Shown: in pieces, positions 1-11,724 of the stretch
Layout: the number at the start of each line of letters is the position of its first letter
How positions within the stretch are numbered: the stretch's first letter is position 1
DNA from: Cristatella mucedo
Lineage: Eukaryota; Bryozoa; Phylactolaemata; Cristatellidae
Length of the DNA stretch: 64,000 nucleotides
Direction: 5' to 3'
Assembly (NCBI GenBank): GCA_009760855.2
Contig: WPIO01000015.1
Coordinates: forward strand, 4,818,501-4,882,500
Made by a program: the position numbers and the translations under genes
The notes under the pieces: generated by a model
Told to the model about the DNA's origin: nothing
The model's database searches: none
What the model saw: the letters and a program-made list of their open reading frames with translations, nothing else

Positions 1-1160
1 CATTTGATGCTCAAACCTCTTTGCTTGACTTTCAGAATCGTCCAGTTTGCTCAAGTCGGCGTATGAATTGAAAGCTTGCCGTTAGGCTAGGTGAATTTAT
101 TTTTCAGGGTGAAAGCGTCTGATTTTGTACAAATATCGTTGGTTTGGGTCTGAAAGAGGATAGCATCGCATCTGTACACGGCTTTCCTCGAACCCAGCAG
201 ACAGCGGAGCACCCAATAAGATAAGCACGTAGACGGCCTCTCGGTTGGCACCCTCCAAAACGCCAGGGGGCAGCATGGGTAGGATGACGACATCCTTTTG
301 CCCATATGAAACGTCAAATGCCGGACCTCGTAGTCGAATAGGACTCGGAGGTGGTTAGCTTAGACTTCATAGTACTATTCGACAACAATGCCGACCCCTG
401 GTGATCTTGGCCCAGTCAAGGTCGATAACTATTGTGGCATCGGTGCAAGGGCTCTGCTGGCAAGGGGCTTCAGGTCAGCCACGGTTCGACTTCCTTGGTC
501 GGTGCTCTTGGCTGTTGGTTTCCGGTGAGTGAGGGGTGCCTCAGGAATCCTCGAATCCCTGAATCCCGAGCGACCCACAAGCGGGCTCGACGGATCTTCT
601 GCACCATTCAGTGGTGGATTAGAGCCTGATGTCACCCTTCCGATGCCGGATCGATGGGGGTCCACCTTGGGATTATGGAACTTTGTGTACACAGTGGATG
701 AGTTCCTTAGTGATCGTATCGGCATTTCTATGCAGACGAACAAGATAGAAAGTGTATGGCATGGCATCAAAGCAGGCAGAACGTAGAGCGAGCGATGTTG
801 AGGGTCAAATGACTACCTCCCAAACTGGCAGTGGCGTTGGCTGCTATCGGAAGTAGGTTCAGGGCTATAGGGCGTGGCAGCCGACCTCTGCAGCTTGAAG
901 TTTGAGAAAGGCAACAGCCCCCTGCAGGCTCGGCCATAAGCTGTCAAGCGATCAAAACAGCTATCACAGCGCCAGTAGAAATGCACTCAAAAGGTCGCAC
1001 GTTTCATGCAGTGGACAGATCCTCAAACGACCAGCAGCAAAAACAGCCCTGCGACATGCAACTGCAGAGGTCGGCATGCGTGAGGCAAGCAGCAGTATAT
1101 GCCAGGCTAGGCATTCGTGCCGAGACCTGATCGAACCACATGCCCCTGTGACGAAGTCAT
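1..1160. other. Unassigned spacer
   Basis: I see no supported gene, RNA or repeat. Open frames on both strands are short (under 115 residues), have no recognisable motif and overlap each other, as expected by chance. Confidence 0.5.
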
Positions 1161-1164
1161 GGCG

Positions 1165-1385
1165 ACCTGCTGTCAAGTCGGCCTACTTTCAGCTGAGGAA
1201 CACTGCCAAAACAATTCAGCGCCTGCTGTGACAAGAGTACGACAGCCAAAATAGTGCACACGTATGTGACTGTCAAACCCAGATTCCTGCATTTCCCTGT
1301 GCTAAGGACTTGTGGCTTGTGCACATAATCACGTGCAAATGGTGCAAAACTCAGCAGCTCGTCTGGTCTGTCATCAACTGCACCC
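1165..1385 (+). mobile_element. LINE-A fragment, RT C-terminal region, decayed
   Basis: The translation keeps a short version of the LINE-A block TVKSAYFQLHNIAK near 1172-1215, and near 1340-1375 a match to the block LVQNSAARLVC. The stretch between is deleted or scrambled, so this is a dead remnant in plus orientation. Its identity rests on comparison with the better copy at 33815-34678. Confidence 0.6.
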
Positions 1386-1475
1386 AGTGTACATCTAGAT
1401 GGGCTGCCTCCGACTGAATCCGGGACTTTCTTGGACCAGTCTACCTATCCGACCACCTTGCTCATCACTGCACAT

Positions 1476-1885
1476 TATTATTATTGCACATATTAATAAT
1501 GATAATAATAGTAATAACAATACTGATAATTTTGTTAAAGTGCCCTCAGAGAACTCAATATTTTTAGACACTTTACAAGTACTGCAAACGGAGCATGACT
1601 AAATGGTTAGTGGAAGCACCCTCAATGACTACAAGCATAACATGGTTAGGGGTGACATGCACATGGTCACCATGCATTTATTAGTGGCATCATGCATGGT
1701 GTCAGCACGCATCTGCACACAAAGGACGAATCGCATGCATCCACTAATGCTGTGATAAATAAATGCATTTAGCTTCTTTTTAAATGTGGTCAAGTCAGAG
1801 GATGCCGTGATGCCAGTCGGAAGTGAGTTCCGGGCTTCGGGAGCATGCGAACTAAAGGCAAGGTCTCCAAAGTTTCGATTGTGCT
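1476..1885 (-). mobile_element. LINE-A 3' end, 5'-truncated
   Basis: An imperfect (ATT)n-type tail at 1476-1540 is followed by the LINE-A 3' UTR landmarks in reverse orientation: the AGAGAACTCAAT block, the repeated GACATGCACA and GTCAGCACGCAT segments, then the end of the RT reading frame (WNSL... motif on the minus strand) up to about 1885. The element is truncated there. Confidence 0.75.
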
Positions 1886-1889
1886 TTTG

Positions 1890-2925
1890 CACTCAAGCCA
1901 TCAACCACCTGCATGTTCTGATACTCGTTATATCAGTTCATGGCGGTTGCAGCAGCTTGCACTGATCGAGCAACCCAATCACCGAGAAGGTAAGCTAACC
2001 ACCTTCACGTTACCTGGAGGAGGGTTGTGATCTACTCTAGGAGGCTACTAAAGGTGGAGCTGAGGCAATGTGATTATAAGCTCGAAAGTGTGAGAGTAAG
2101 TTATTCTGACCTCTTACAATCGAGAGGTAAGACTTACTTTTAAGAGGTAAGAGGGCTACACCTACTGCCATAACACAGGCTCCTAGCCCACGGCTTCAGT
2201 GAGCACGTGGGATGTTTACGTGATCCTCGTTAAAATCTCTCTATCAAAAAGAACTGCAGGATGGTCGAAGGTTGCCTTCTTATTTTTAAAAGATGAACGA
2301 TGAAAATGCAAAGGTCTCATGTGCCAGGTAGTGGGTAAATATAGGGCTGCTTTTAGAACCTAGTATCGATCAGCCATCATCCCACGATTTGTGCACCCTA
2401 GTCGGGTTCTGATGAACGTGCTTTCGAAGTCCACATTAGGCCACTCACCAGCCTGTTTTAGCCAATTAGAGAAGATTACACTTACATTTAACAGACATCA
2501 ATTTGGCTCGAGGATCTGTACATAAAATGCAAAAATTAAAGAAAAGCAAAAAGTCTGAAGACGAAGGAGAAAACAGCACAACCAACTTTAAAATTTTAAA
2601 CTACAGACTACAAAATATCCAATTCCAACATCCAGGAACCGCTAATAAATTCTTGGACTGTCATAATCTGGCTGATGTAGCATGCCAAATTTTCACTGCC
2701 TCCCATATTAAATTGCTAGTGCCATCCTAGGCCGGGATAAAAAAAAGAAAGCTCACAACCTCAGTAGTTCAAAGCCTAAAGTATGACGAAATAATTATTT
2801 GATGAGTTTGGCCTCTTTCTATTCTAAAATACAAATTATCCAATATTTGGTTACTAAACACTGTGAGGAGCCGAAAATAACATCAGGCATTTCCATTATC
2901 CAACAGCATACATGAAAACATTCTG
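1890..2925. other. Unassigned AT-rich spacer
   Basis: No recognised gene. The 75-codon plus-strand frame at 2503-2730 is lysine- and asparagine-rich, has no known motif and no splice context I can defend. Local direct repeats of AGAGGTAAG occur near 2118-2155. Confidence 0.4.
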
Positions 2926-2929
2926 TATC

Positions 2930-3070
2930 TGTACAGCACCTCAAGAGAACATAGTCATTATCCAGCTGCTTTGCATATGCAGCTCGGGCTCGGGCCCACG
3001 ACCTCGGTCGTCAAAGGTGAGCACCTTAACCCCTGGGCAGTGGCAGAGCCAAATGGCAGTGGGGCAATCG
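2930..3070 (-). mobile_element. SINE-1 copy (LINE-A-tailed tRNA SINE), degraded
   Basis: In reverse orientation the copy has the LINE-A-like tail (CAAGAGAAC...), the CATATGCAGC junction and a tRNA-like promoter B box (GGGCTCGGGCCC context), followed by CTTAACCCCTGGGC, the complement of the A-box side. It matches the better copy at 63618-63747. Confidence 0.65.
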
Positions 3071-3134
3071 CCACATTATGGACAGAGGTAAGTACCTCGT
3101 ATATCCTGGGGCAAATTTTCCCATGCCTTGGTGT

Positions 3135-3173
3135 GAGGGTTGGGCGGCAAGGTACCCTTGCCGCCCAACCCTC
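3135..3173. repeat. Perfect 18-bp inverted repeat with 3-nt loop
   Basis: The left arm 3135-3152 (GAGGGTTGGGCGGCAAGG) is the exact reverse complement of the right arm 3156-3173, separated only by TAC. No open frame or SINE feature explains it. It could be a fold-back element end, a structured RNA hairpin or a cloning/assembly fold-back. Confidence 0.85.
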
Positions 3174-3179
3174 CCACCT

Positions 3180-4365
3180 GAACCCTTACCCCCAGCCTGA
3201 AACTCCTGGCTCGGCCTCTACCCCAAAACAGGGCCACGGTAATAGTAATAACAATAAGTCGTTTTCGTAGCACCGAAAGTGAAAGCTGAAGCTCTACCTG
3301 AGCATATTGCAGCTCACTGCAAGAGAAGCCACCGACAAGAGTAAATGAGAAGCAATTTATCAGGCTTAGACAAACATGCAAAAGCACCAGCTCATCTTGC
3401 TCAGAAAACCATGCATAATCATACTCGAAGATATTCGTGATAGCTGGTTAGTAGACGCCCAGTAATAACATGCCGCAAAAGACAAGTTCACTGTGGTTCA
3501 GGAAAGCCTGAGCGAAATTGATACTAGGCATCAGCGTTTGGCTTTGTCAACTAGGTAGGTTTGACCATAATCATTATTATAATAGTCTCAATAGTAATAT
3601 TAAAATTAATAATTATCATTATCATTATAGGGGCTCAAGAGCAAGATTCTTTTTTAAAGGGTCTAAGAGGGCTGTTCAGCTTCGGTCCGACCCTTCAGGC
3701 TCTCCAAATGGAGTTCTAATATCGTTTTGAACAAACCTAACGATATGTGCCGAACGGTGGGTGTGCCTTTGCAGCTCAGCCCCGGGCATTAAAACTAAAT
3801 TTTAGAGTTGGATCCATAAATTAGTCGGAGCTGCTACCTTTGGTGGCAAACCTTGGCACGAGCCTGCACGGTATTTTCTTATAAGGAAGCAGTCTGCTTT
3901 CTCCTAAGTTGGAACTAAATAAATACACCAGCTCGACAGCCAGCATGCCGGAGGGAGTGGCTCAAGCCCTCCCGATGAGAGAGTGCCGATTTCTTTTTTA
4001 GGTAGAGGTCCTCAACAGCTTCAATGCTGCGAGCCGCATTTCGACAGTTCCATATTTCTGAGCCGATCCTTTGGCAGACGTGCTTAGAGTCTTGACCAAG
4101 AAATGAAGGCAGATATTTAACGAGGACACTGAATATGCTGTTGGCGGTTCAGGTCCGTGATCAAAACACTTGTCAACTATCCAACTGGCCAGTCGGCTTG
4201 GATGTTAGGCCCATATAAGTTCAGCTATTGATTCTGTAATTTGCTGGCAGTCGATGTGTTTTGCTACCGGTTGCCATGAACTTATTCCCATCTCTAGGGC
4301 TGAAGCTTATTTGCAGCAACAGATCAGCCAACCACAGAATACAGAAAAATCCCGGTATCGAACAA
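3180..4365. other. Unassigned spacer with AT-rich trinucleotide tracts
   Basis: Tracts of ATT/AAT type at 3240-3260 and 3565-3632 look like leftover LINE-A or SINE tails, but no diagnostic 3' UTR block follows them. No gene is supported. Confidence 0.4.
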
Positions 4366-4367
4366 GA

Positions 4368-4665
4368 ATTAATAATAATAATAATAATGCACTTGATAAA
4401 GCGCCTTCAGATAACTCAATCTCTTTCTAGGCGCTTTAGATTTACTGCAAAGGGAAATGCAATTGAATGGTGAGTAATATCATGCTTGATAAACAACATG
4501 AGTAACATGGTTAGGGGTGACATGCACAGGGTAAGCATGCAAATGTGGTTAGTGGCAGCATGCACAGTGTCAGCACGCATAAGCACACGAAGGACGAATC
4601 ACAGGGACCCACTAAATGCTGTCCTAAATAGGTGTGTTTTTAAGTTCTTGTCAGTAACAGGCAGC
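4368..4665 (-). mobile_element. LINE-A 3' UTR, 5'-truncated
   Basis: An (AAT)n tail at 4371-4388 is followed by CACTTGATAAAGCGCC and the rest of the LINE-A 3' UTR in reverse orientation. The copy stops at about 4665, shortly after the complement of the ORF stop region. Confidence 0.8.
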
Positions 4666-4669
4666 TTTG

Positions 4670-5530
4670 TAATTACTCGCTGCGGGCAGCCTCTCTCAAA
4701 AAGGATATTCAATCACACGCAACTCCGGCCGGACGGCAGAAATGAGAAATAAGGCTGTGGACGCTCCAGCATCGACGGCAATGCCCGGCTGAAAGTAGAC
4801 ATTCCAACTACCAACCAATTATACACTCAGGACAGCAGTCTGAGCCATACCCTCGTTTTGAGTCACGATTCTAAAGAGGCTGGCAAGGCACGATCGAGCT
4901 GGCTGCTATTCTACATTTTGGTTTCTGCGATGCATTGAATTATTCGGGGAGCTAGTCTGTTGATGCTTATGCAGAGGATCCTTGCGAAGTTGTTGGGACC
5001 GTCTGCTGCTGCTGCCAGAAGAGCTGGCGACACCGGATGACTTAGTCAGCTGCAGACGACTCCGGACGGAAGCGCTATTGGATAGATGGCTCAGCCATGT
5101 GCTGCAGAAAAACGTTGCACTCCACTCTGCAGTCGGCCAGCGAGCACCGACAATGAGTCAAGCCGCAACAACTCGTGCTCTTATTGCCTCTGCCCGCAAG
5201 GCAGTGAACTGTGCCCGAATGGACTTTGGAGCCTCCTGTTGCAACAAACGCCTCAAAAATGCTGCTGGTAGCAGCACTGCAGAGCCAGCTGCTCAGCTGC
5301 AAGCAGCAGCATCTACTGTAGCAGCAGCAGCAGCTTCGATGATGCACTTTTGAAGCAGCTGCCGGCGTCCGCCATACAAAAGCTGCGAGCACACAGCTGC
5401 CCAGGCAAGGAAGCAGGCAGTGCTGGTCGATGAGCCGTCACACAGATAATAAACAGCAGGAAAGGTCTGCTGCTTATCAAGCACAACGTCAAAATGAGCA
5501 GGCAGCCACCGGAAAGGCAGTTGCTCTCAT
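4670..5530. other. Unassigned spacer, rich in GCA/CAG
   Basis: GC content and CAG/GCA trinucleotides rise from about 4980. The 123-codon plus-strand frame at 4982-5353 is alanine-rich and is mirrored by long frames on the other strand, so it is probably a by-product of the trinucleotide composition rather than a gene. Confidence 0.4.
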
Positions 5531-5532
5531 CA

Positions 5533-5663
5533 CAGCAGCAGGCAGAAGCAGCATCAACAGCAGCAGCAGCATCAACAGCAGCAGCAACTGCTTAAGCTGC
5601 AGGGGCACCGGTTGAGCGAAGGCCAGCAGCCTAAGGTCACGCAGCAGCAGCAGCAGCAGCATC
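5533..5663. repeat. CAG/CAA trinucleotide-rich tract
   Basis: Interrupted runs of CAG occur at 5555-5590 and 5640-5663, mixed with CATCAACAG units. On the plus strand they would read as poly-Gln or poly-Ser. No flanking exon structure was recognised. Confidence 0.7.
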
Positions 5664-5832
5664 TCAGCTCGAGGGGGCAGCTAGTTCGCAGGTCAACGAC
5701 GATAATTCCCAGCTGGCGTACATACACTCTAATGCCCCTTGGTGTACATCGTCGTCAGAACTCGTGGGGATTTAAGAAGATCCTAGTCGGGCTATTCTGG
5801 ACTATTGCTCTATTAGGCCCGGAAGACGGCGA

Positions 5833-5962
5833 GCATACACACGCACATACACACGCACATACATACGCACATACACACGCACATACACACGCACATACAC
5901 ACGCACAAGCACATGCACGCACACAAACACACGCACACACATGCGTGCACGCACACACACAC
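5833..5962. repeat. ACACGCACAT decamer minisatellite
   Basis: About nine near-identical ten-base units of the type ACACGCACAT occupy 5833-5905 and then grade into irregular (CA)n. The His/Thr and Cys/Val open frames over it are composition artefacts. Confidence 0.85.
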
Positions 5963-5969
5963 GAGTGTA

Positions 5970-7520
5970 AGTACACAAGCAGGGCTTCTGGGGATTGCCC
6001 TCGGGTAGGCGGCTTCAGCTGTCAAGCTGTAGGCGTCATGAGCTGAGGCACTGGTCACAAGCTATGCAAACAGCCAGGCATGGAGCACGTGTTGCTCCCC
6101 TTCCTTAGGCAGAATGATGCTGCAAATGAACTTAAAGGTCACCAGCTGTTGCTCACATCCGAAAGGGTTGCTGCAGGACACCGTGGTTCGAGCTCCGAAT
6201 AGAGATTACGTTCTCTTAGGACGCCACACAGATGAAAAGGAATATTGTTACATTGTATTATTACATCGGAACGCGAGCTCCGACAGAGTGGCTGGGCTGA
6301 AAGCAGCCGACGTCATTGGCCCCCTCCGGCAGTAAAGGAACTGTGCTGGGACTGCAGCATCCAGATCACTACCCCTGGCCTCCCTCCCGTAGTGTAATCC
6401 TCTGAGTAACGGGCAAGTGGAGAAGACAATTGTCTGGTCAGCAGATGCAGCGATGACAAAAAATGTTCAGCGATGGGTAAATCTGTGGGCGCAGTCATGA
6501 GCACCACCCAATTCGTCCATCGGGGGACTGGCTCCCTACTGAAGCCACTTTACTGCAGGGTCTCCGGTTGGAAACCCTGCTGCCTCTTGGTGAGCATGCA
6601 TTAGTTGCAGTAAACCACCACCAGTTGTTGGCTAGCTAACGGTTGCTTAGCAGAGTGGAAACGATAGCCCAAGAAGAACCTGTTTTTGCAGAACTTGTTT
6701 TGCGCGAAACGGTAGGTAGGGGCACTGGCAAGAAAGATGTGGATCCCCGCTGAGGTCGGCAGCTATCACCAACATCTTACCTGCTGCAATTTGCTTTCGG
6801 GCAAAATATTCGACAAAATCCAACGCCTTTCAACCAGATTCCTCAAAGTAGGGCACTGCTACCTTCCTGACCAAAGCAGCATGCCACGACCAGCAGCCGA
6901 GTCTACATTTTCCACTATACACTGATCGTCAGTGCGATTCAGCAGATCCATTCCTACTACTTCGCTGCAAAGATGTAGGATTGACAGCCTCGTTGCCAGT
7001 CGAGCTGCTATTTCCGTTGCTATGTGACGCCATGGATCTTATTTGTCAATTGCTTGGCTGGTCCCGACGAGCAGCACTCTGTTGCCACGCTACTAGCAGA
7101 GTAGTCATCGAACAGCACGACAACAGCAGCAAGCGGTCGAATCTGGAGGTAGCATCGGTACACATTTAGCAGTACGCCGAGTAAGAGCTGCCCAGTAGCA
7201 CTGCATGCTTGCAGTCTTGGCAATCGTGATTAGTGCAGCAGAGGATGATGTAGTAAAGCCGAAGCAGGCCATTTGCAGGTGCGGCTCCCTTCAAGAACAT
7301 TAAGTAAGCATTCATTATGGTGGCTACCGAGAAGCATGCTGTCTCAACAACTTAAGCCAATAGAACATTGAACCATAAAGTCAGCCTATGATATGCTCGG
7401 CCAACAGTGCCTATCTAGACAAGAGTGAGTGAAGGCAGATTCGAGCTATTGCTCAGTATCGTCCTTGACCTTGCCAGACCAGCCAAAACATTAAGCAGGC
7501 ACCGAGCTATGAAGAACTAG
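5970..7520. other. Unassigned spacer
   Basis: No gene, RNA or repeat family recognised. Frames of 60-75 codons on both strands lack motifs. Confidence 0.4.
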
Positions 7521-7524
7521 CATA

Positions 7525-7606
7525 TGGAAAGTGCTTAGAGATTTAGTTCTCTAAGTGTTGTATATAAACTGTCTTATTATAATTGTCATTATTATTATTA
7601 TCATGT
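7525..7606 (+). mobile_element. LINE-A/SINE-1 type tail fragment
   Basis: AGTGCTTAGAGATTTAGTTC followed by CTCTAAGTG and an irregular (ATT)n tail resembles the shared 3' tail of LINE-A and SINE-1. It is too short to tell which element it came from. Confidence 0.55.
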
Positions 7607-7625
7607 CAAGCAATTCATAGATTTT

Positions 7626-7641
7626 GTGTGTGTGTGTGTGT
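7626..7641. repeat. Short (GT)n microsatellite
   Basis: Eight GT units immediately precede the 5' truncation point of the LINE-A copy beginning near 7665. Confidence 0.8.
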
Positions 7642-7664
7642 TTGCATGCGCGTATGAGTGCATT

Positions 7665-8482
7665 CTCGTTAGACGACCACATCAGCTCCACAGTCAAGTC
7701 AGCCTACTTTCAGCTACACAGCATTGCTAAAATTCGGGCTTGTTTAGATAAGGATACCACGTCTAAGTTGGTCCATGCATTCGTGACATCTCGTCTCGAC
7801 TTCTGCAACTCACTGCTTACTGGCCTACCGGCATGTGCGATCAGGCGATTGCAGCTGTTGCAAAACTCTGCAGCTAGGCTTGTCTGTCGTGAGCGGCGCA
7901 GTTGCCACATCACACCACTTCTCGCCGACCTGCACTGGCTACCAGTCAAGCAACGGATTGACTTCAAGGTTTTGTCACTCACTTTTAGGTCACTTCATCC
8001 TTTGGCTCCAGCCTATCCCTCAGATCTACTCCCCCACCAGGCCAAGAATCGTACCACCCGCTTTTTGGAATCCAACAGTCTACCAACACCTCGTACAAAC
8101 CTGAAATCCTTTGGAGACCGTGCATTTAGTTCGTATGCTCCCAAAGCCTGAAATTCACTCCCTACTTGCGTCAGAAAATCCCCTGACTTGACCACATTTA
8201 AAAAGAACTTGAAAACACCTATTTAGGACAGTATTTAGTGGGTCCCTGTGATTCGTCCTTGATGTGCTTATGCGTGCTGACACTGTGCCTGCTGCCACTA
8301 ACCACATTTGCATGCTGGCCCTGTGCATGTCACCACTAACCATGTTATCCATGCTGTTTGTTTATCAAGCATGATATTACTCACCATCCAATTGAATTTC
8401 CCTTTGCAGCAAATGTAAAGCGCCTAGAAAGAGATTGAGTTCTCTGAGGGCGCTTTATCAAGTGCATTATTATTATCAAAGT
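7665..8482 (+). mobile_element. LINE-A copy: RT C-terminus plus 3' UTR
   Basis: The open frame at 7624-8151 (LINE part from about residue 14) encodes the region downstream of the RT catalytic core: LDDHISSTVKSAYFQLHS, TSRLDFCNSLLTGLPACA, LQNSAARLVCRERRSCHITP and [21 protein letters not shown] stop interrupts the final WNSLP motif at 8149. The 3' UTR continues to the (ATT)n tail at about 8465-8480. The copy is 5'-truncated and dead, and is one of the clearest plus-strand references for this family here. Confidence 0.9.
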
Positions 8483-8484
8483 TA

Positions 8485-9440
8485 TTCAACCTATCAAAGT
8501 AAACATATAGTGGTATCTGTTCAGCCAGAGCACTTGAACAAACGTTGCAGCCTGCTGTATCGTGTAGTACTAAACCGAATTTGCCCTTCCTGGTCCCTTT
8601 TCCTCTATGCCCACGTTCTCCTTAGCAGCTAGCTTTGTAATGTCAGATTACTACGTCTAAATTATCTTTGACGTTAGCTGGTACACCAGCAAACAGCCCT
8701 CAAGCAAACAAACACGATGTAACACGATCTTCGTCCCTGGCAAGCAGAGGCCTGTAAAGGAGGTGGTTCTGGGTTCATCCCCAAGCGCCTTCGGCAAGGG
8801 AAAATTGGCTGAAAATTGGCCTGGCCACGCACCAAGTGGCGGCAAGCAGCAGCCGGCAGCGGCTGCTGCTTGCTGCCGGCCAACCGGGTGTCGGACTCGG
8901 CTCCCACCTACCAGGCTAGCGGAGGCAGCTGCCACCTCTGCCTCTGGCTTTGCTTCTGCTGGCGGGTAAGTGTTATTTTCTAATTGCTGATGCCTCGGAA
9001 GTTTAAAAAATAGTAACTATTCCCTACAAACTTTGTGTTTTTTGTGACCAGGAGAGGGAATAACCTGAAATCGACCCATTTCCAATGAGAAACCCGACAA
9101 GTTAGCATCTTGCGGTTCACATTTAATCAGATATACCAGCAAGTTAATCAGAATTAACAATTATTAACATTCGAGTAATCCAAAGTAGACTAGTCAAAGG
9201 GATCCAGACATGAGTAGATGTTCTACGTTTGCGGCTATACTGCAATTACTTTTCGAAGAAGCCCCAAACATAGTTCCCTGTCATGTTTCAGTTATACTGT
9301 CCTTAGGAACAACATTCAGAATTCAGCATTTCAAGGTGAAAGTGCTCGAACTGTATTTTTTGAGTGAGCTCCAGTTCCTCTTGGATTTTTCAAAATGAGG
9401 ATCAATGATATCGGCTCTTAGGGAATAATTCTGAATCCCA
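8485..9440. other. Unassigned spacer with a GC-rich hairpin
   Basis: Contains the hairpin listed separately. The plus frame 8763-8969 (68 codons) ends close to GGGTAAGT at 8966-8973, a good splice-donor match, so a real exon is conceivable. The protein is not recognisable and the minus strand is equally open, so I do not call a gene. Confidence 0.35.
8842..8873. repeat. 14-bp perfect inverted repeat, GCAG loop
   Basis: GCAAGCAGCAGCCG (8842-8855) and its exact complement at 8860-8873 flank the tetranucleotide GCAG. Both arms are built from CAG/CTG-like units, so simple-sequence origin is likely. Confidence 0.8.
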
Positions 9441-9446
9441 TTAAGG

Positions 9447-10160
9447 AATGATTGGGCACACCAAGTGTGACTCGGAAATTGGAAAGCTTAACACTCAAAA
9501 TCGGCTCTGCCAGCATATCTCCTATTGCATATGCACAAAATCTATGTGTCCTGTTCCGAAGTGACCTTCCACTTGATGGCCATATAAGTTCTACAGTCAA
9601 GTCTGCCTACTTTCAGGCACATAACATAGCTAAAATTCGGGCTTGGTTAGAAGGGATATTAGATTCAAATAGGTTCAGGCATTTGTGATATCTCATCTCG
9701 ACTTTTGTAACTCACTGCTTACTAATCAACCGGTCTGTGCAATCAGATGCTTGGAATTGGAGTAAAAACTCTGCAGCTAGGCTTGTCTATCGTGAGCGTC
9801 GCAGCTGCCACATCACACCACTTCTCGCCGACCTGCAATAGGTCTCAATCAGGCAGAGTATTGACTTCACGATTCGGTAACTCACTTTTAATTCTCTTCC
9901 TTCTCTGGGCTACCCTGAAGATCTACCACCGACCAGGCTAAGTATCGCACCACCTGCTTTTCTAACTCGAATAGCTATACCTCGTACGAACCTCAAATCC
10001 TTTGGAGACCACACCTTTCGTTCGTTGGCTCCCAAAGCATGGCACTCAGTCCTACTGACATTACGACATCCCCTGATTCGGTATTTAAAAAAGCTATATG
10101 CACCGGCATATCGCGGTTATTAGTGGGTCCTCGTGATTTGTTCTTTGTGCACTTATGCGT
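9447..10160 (+). mobile_element. LINE-A copy, strongly decayed
   Basis: The plus-strand frame at 9452-9688 matches the LINE-A region from the TLKIGSASISP motif through HISSTVKSAYFQ to HNIAKIRAWL. Further matches to SARLVCRERR-type sequence occur in other frames near 9770-9810 and to [14 protein letters not shown] near 10000-10040. Several frameshifts and substitutions show an old pseudogene. Confidence 0.8.
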
Positions 10161-10164
10161 GCAG

Positions 10165-11075
10165 CATTAGTGGTATGCACACGGTAGATGCATTGCGAGT
10201 GCCAACACTCAGATGCACATGCAACACTTGAGCCCTGCAGGCTATCGCTTACTTGTTTCTGCTGCAAATACAGGGCAGAGGAGAACGACAGGAGTGACGG
10301 AGGTCAAGGAGTTCACGTGTAAACTAACGAGATCAAGGAAACACAGAGCCACCGAGATCCAGAGTGCTGTGCAAGAACTCAGTGCTCTATAGCAAACAGG
10401 CAACATGCTATGCTTTAGCTAGACCAACATTTTGTTCAATAGATTTCCAAAAGCGATGCTATTAATGTCGAGAGATTTAGGGCTCAATAGCCTTCTAGCA
10501 GTGAAGGCTTTTACCACGTCATTGGCAAAGCACAAGAGCTGCTGGGCTGCAGTAGCAAGCCACGTGACTACATGGTCAGCTGACCTCACTCGATCGTGAG
10601 TCAGTCACTCACAGTCAGTACCAGGCAGTGCTTCCGATTAGGTTCTTTGCTAATTGGCCTCATGTGGGCAACCGGGTCAAGATGTCGATAAACACCCGAG
10701 ATAAACGGCTGCTTAGGAAAATATCAGGACAATGCGATCGCAAGGCATCAGAACAAGGCTTTCGGTTATAGAGCTCTCCTTCATCTTTCATAGTCCCTTG
10801 GTGTGCTACAAAGCGAAACATTCCATTTTTGCTCGAGGCCTGACACCTTTATGACTAGGTGCTAGATGAGTTCGCAGTTAGTCCACGAACAAAAGTAAAA
10901 GTGCTTTCTCGAAATCAGCCCTCCGAAAACTTGGCAGCAGCAAGCAACCACAAATACTTACCTCGGGGCTTGGTCGAGTCAGGGGATCCTGCATGCATGG
11001 GTTTGTTCCAATACGATTAGTTAAACTGCTGCTGACTGTCGACCATAAATGTCTAGCTTTAAGGATCAGAATACG
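10165..11075. other. Unassigned spacer
   Basis: No open frame above 60 codons and no recognisable repeat family in this stretch. Confidence 0.4.
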
Positions 11076-11079
11076 ATTG

Positions 11080-11165
11080 CGAGAAAAGAAATTGAGGTGC
11101 TAATCCAGCTAATCCTCGTTTCTATAGCAGCAGAAGAGGCTGCGTGGCTACAAATCACTTGCTCA
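11080..11165 (-). mobile_element. SINE-2 body fragment
   Basis: In reverse orientation the segment with TATAGCAGCAGAAGAGGCTG and CCAGCTAATCC matches the 3' body of SINE-2 (compare 39175-39245). The tRNA-like head is missing. Confidence 0.45.
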
Positions 11166-11243
11166 ACAAAACTAACGATAAAATTAAAACAACTAACCTA
11201 CTAAAATTAATTCTATGTACTGTGTTTGGCTGTGCTGTCCTAC

Positions 11244-11560
11244 TCATCCTTGTGTAAGCATGCCCAAATTTTTGCAATGATACGGAGCTGATAGTGCACA
11301 AGACTTGACAGTGAAGCCCATTTGATCATATAAGCGAAAGGCCACTTTGAAAAGAAAAAACAGATTGTACGCAAAAGCTAAAGGAGATATACTGGCCGGG
11401 CTTATTCTGAACGACTGATATTCCAACTTATAAGTAACATTGGGTTTGCCTTTTCATCATTTAACCTTAGAAGGTTTTCTGTCATCCGAGTGTGAATGTC
11501 AGTAGTTCGTGCTATAAAAGAGCTAAGATTGCTGGAATGTGGTGGAAGGCAGGGAGATAT
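11244..11560 (-). mobile_element. LINE-A internal RT fragment
   Basis: Minus-strand frames encode degraded forms of the thumb-side LINE-A blocks: IDDIRTWMAANFLKLNDDKT-like sequence near 11430-11540 and ISPLAFAYNLFFLFK near 11330-11400. It has neither 5' nor 3' element end, so it is an isolated internal piece. Confidence 0.7.
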
Positions 11561-11631
11561 CACAGCCCGGGTACAAGTGTCACGTGCATAATTGTGAAAG
11601 CTTAAAGTACAATTGGGTATTAAGAGAGGCC

Positions 11632-11722
11632 CTTCGCTGTGGGCAAAGCAGGATTGCCTGCAGTGGGACTTGAACCTGCTATGCTGGACATTAAGCACCT
11701 TAGTCCGGAGCTAAGAGTGAGA
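11632..11722 (-). mobile_element. SINE-2 tRNA-like head fragment
   Basis: GCAGTGGGACTTGAACCTGC is the complement of a tRNA-type B box with the preceding GGGCAA...GATTGCCTGCAG segment seen in SINE-2. The A-box side follows near 11690-11720. Confidence 0.45.
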
Positions 11723-11724
11723 GT

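Noticed and set aside
2503-2730. Small Lys/Asn-rich protein of 75 residues
   Set aside because: AT-rich chance frame without recognisable features.
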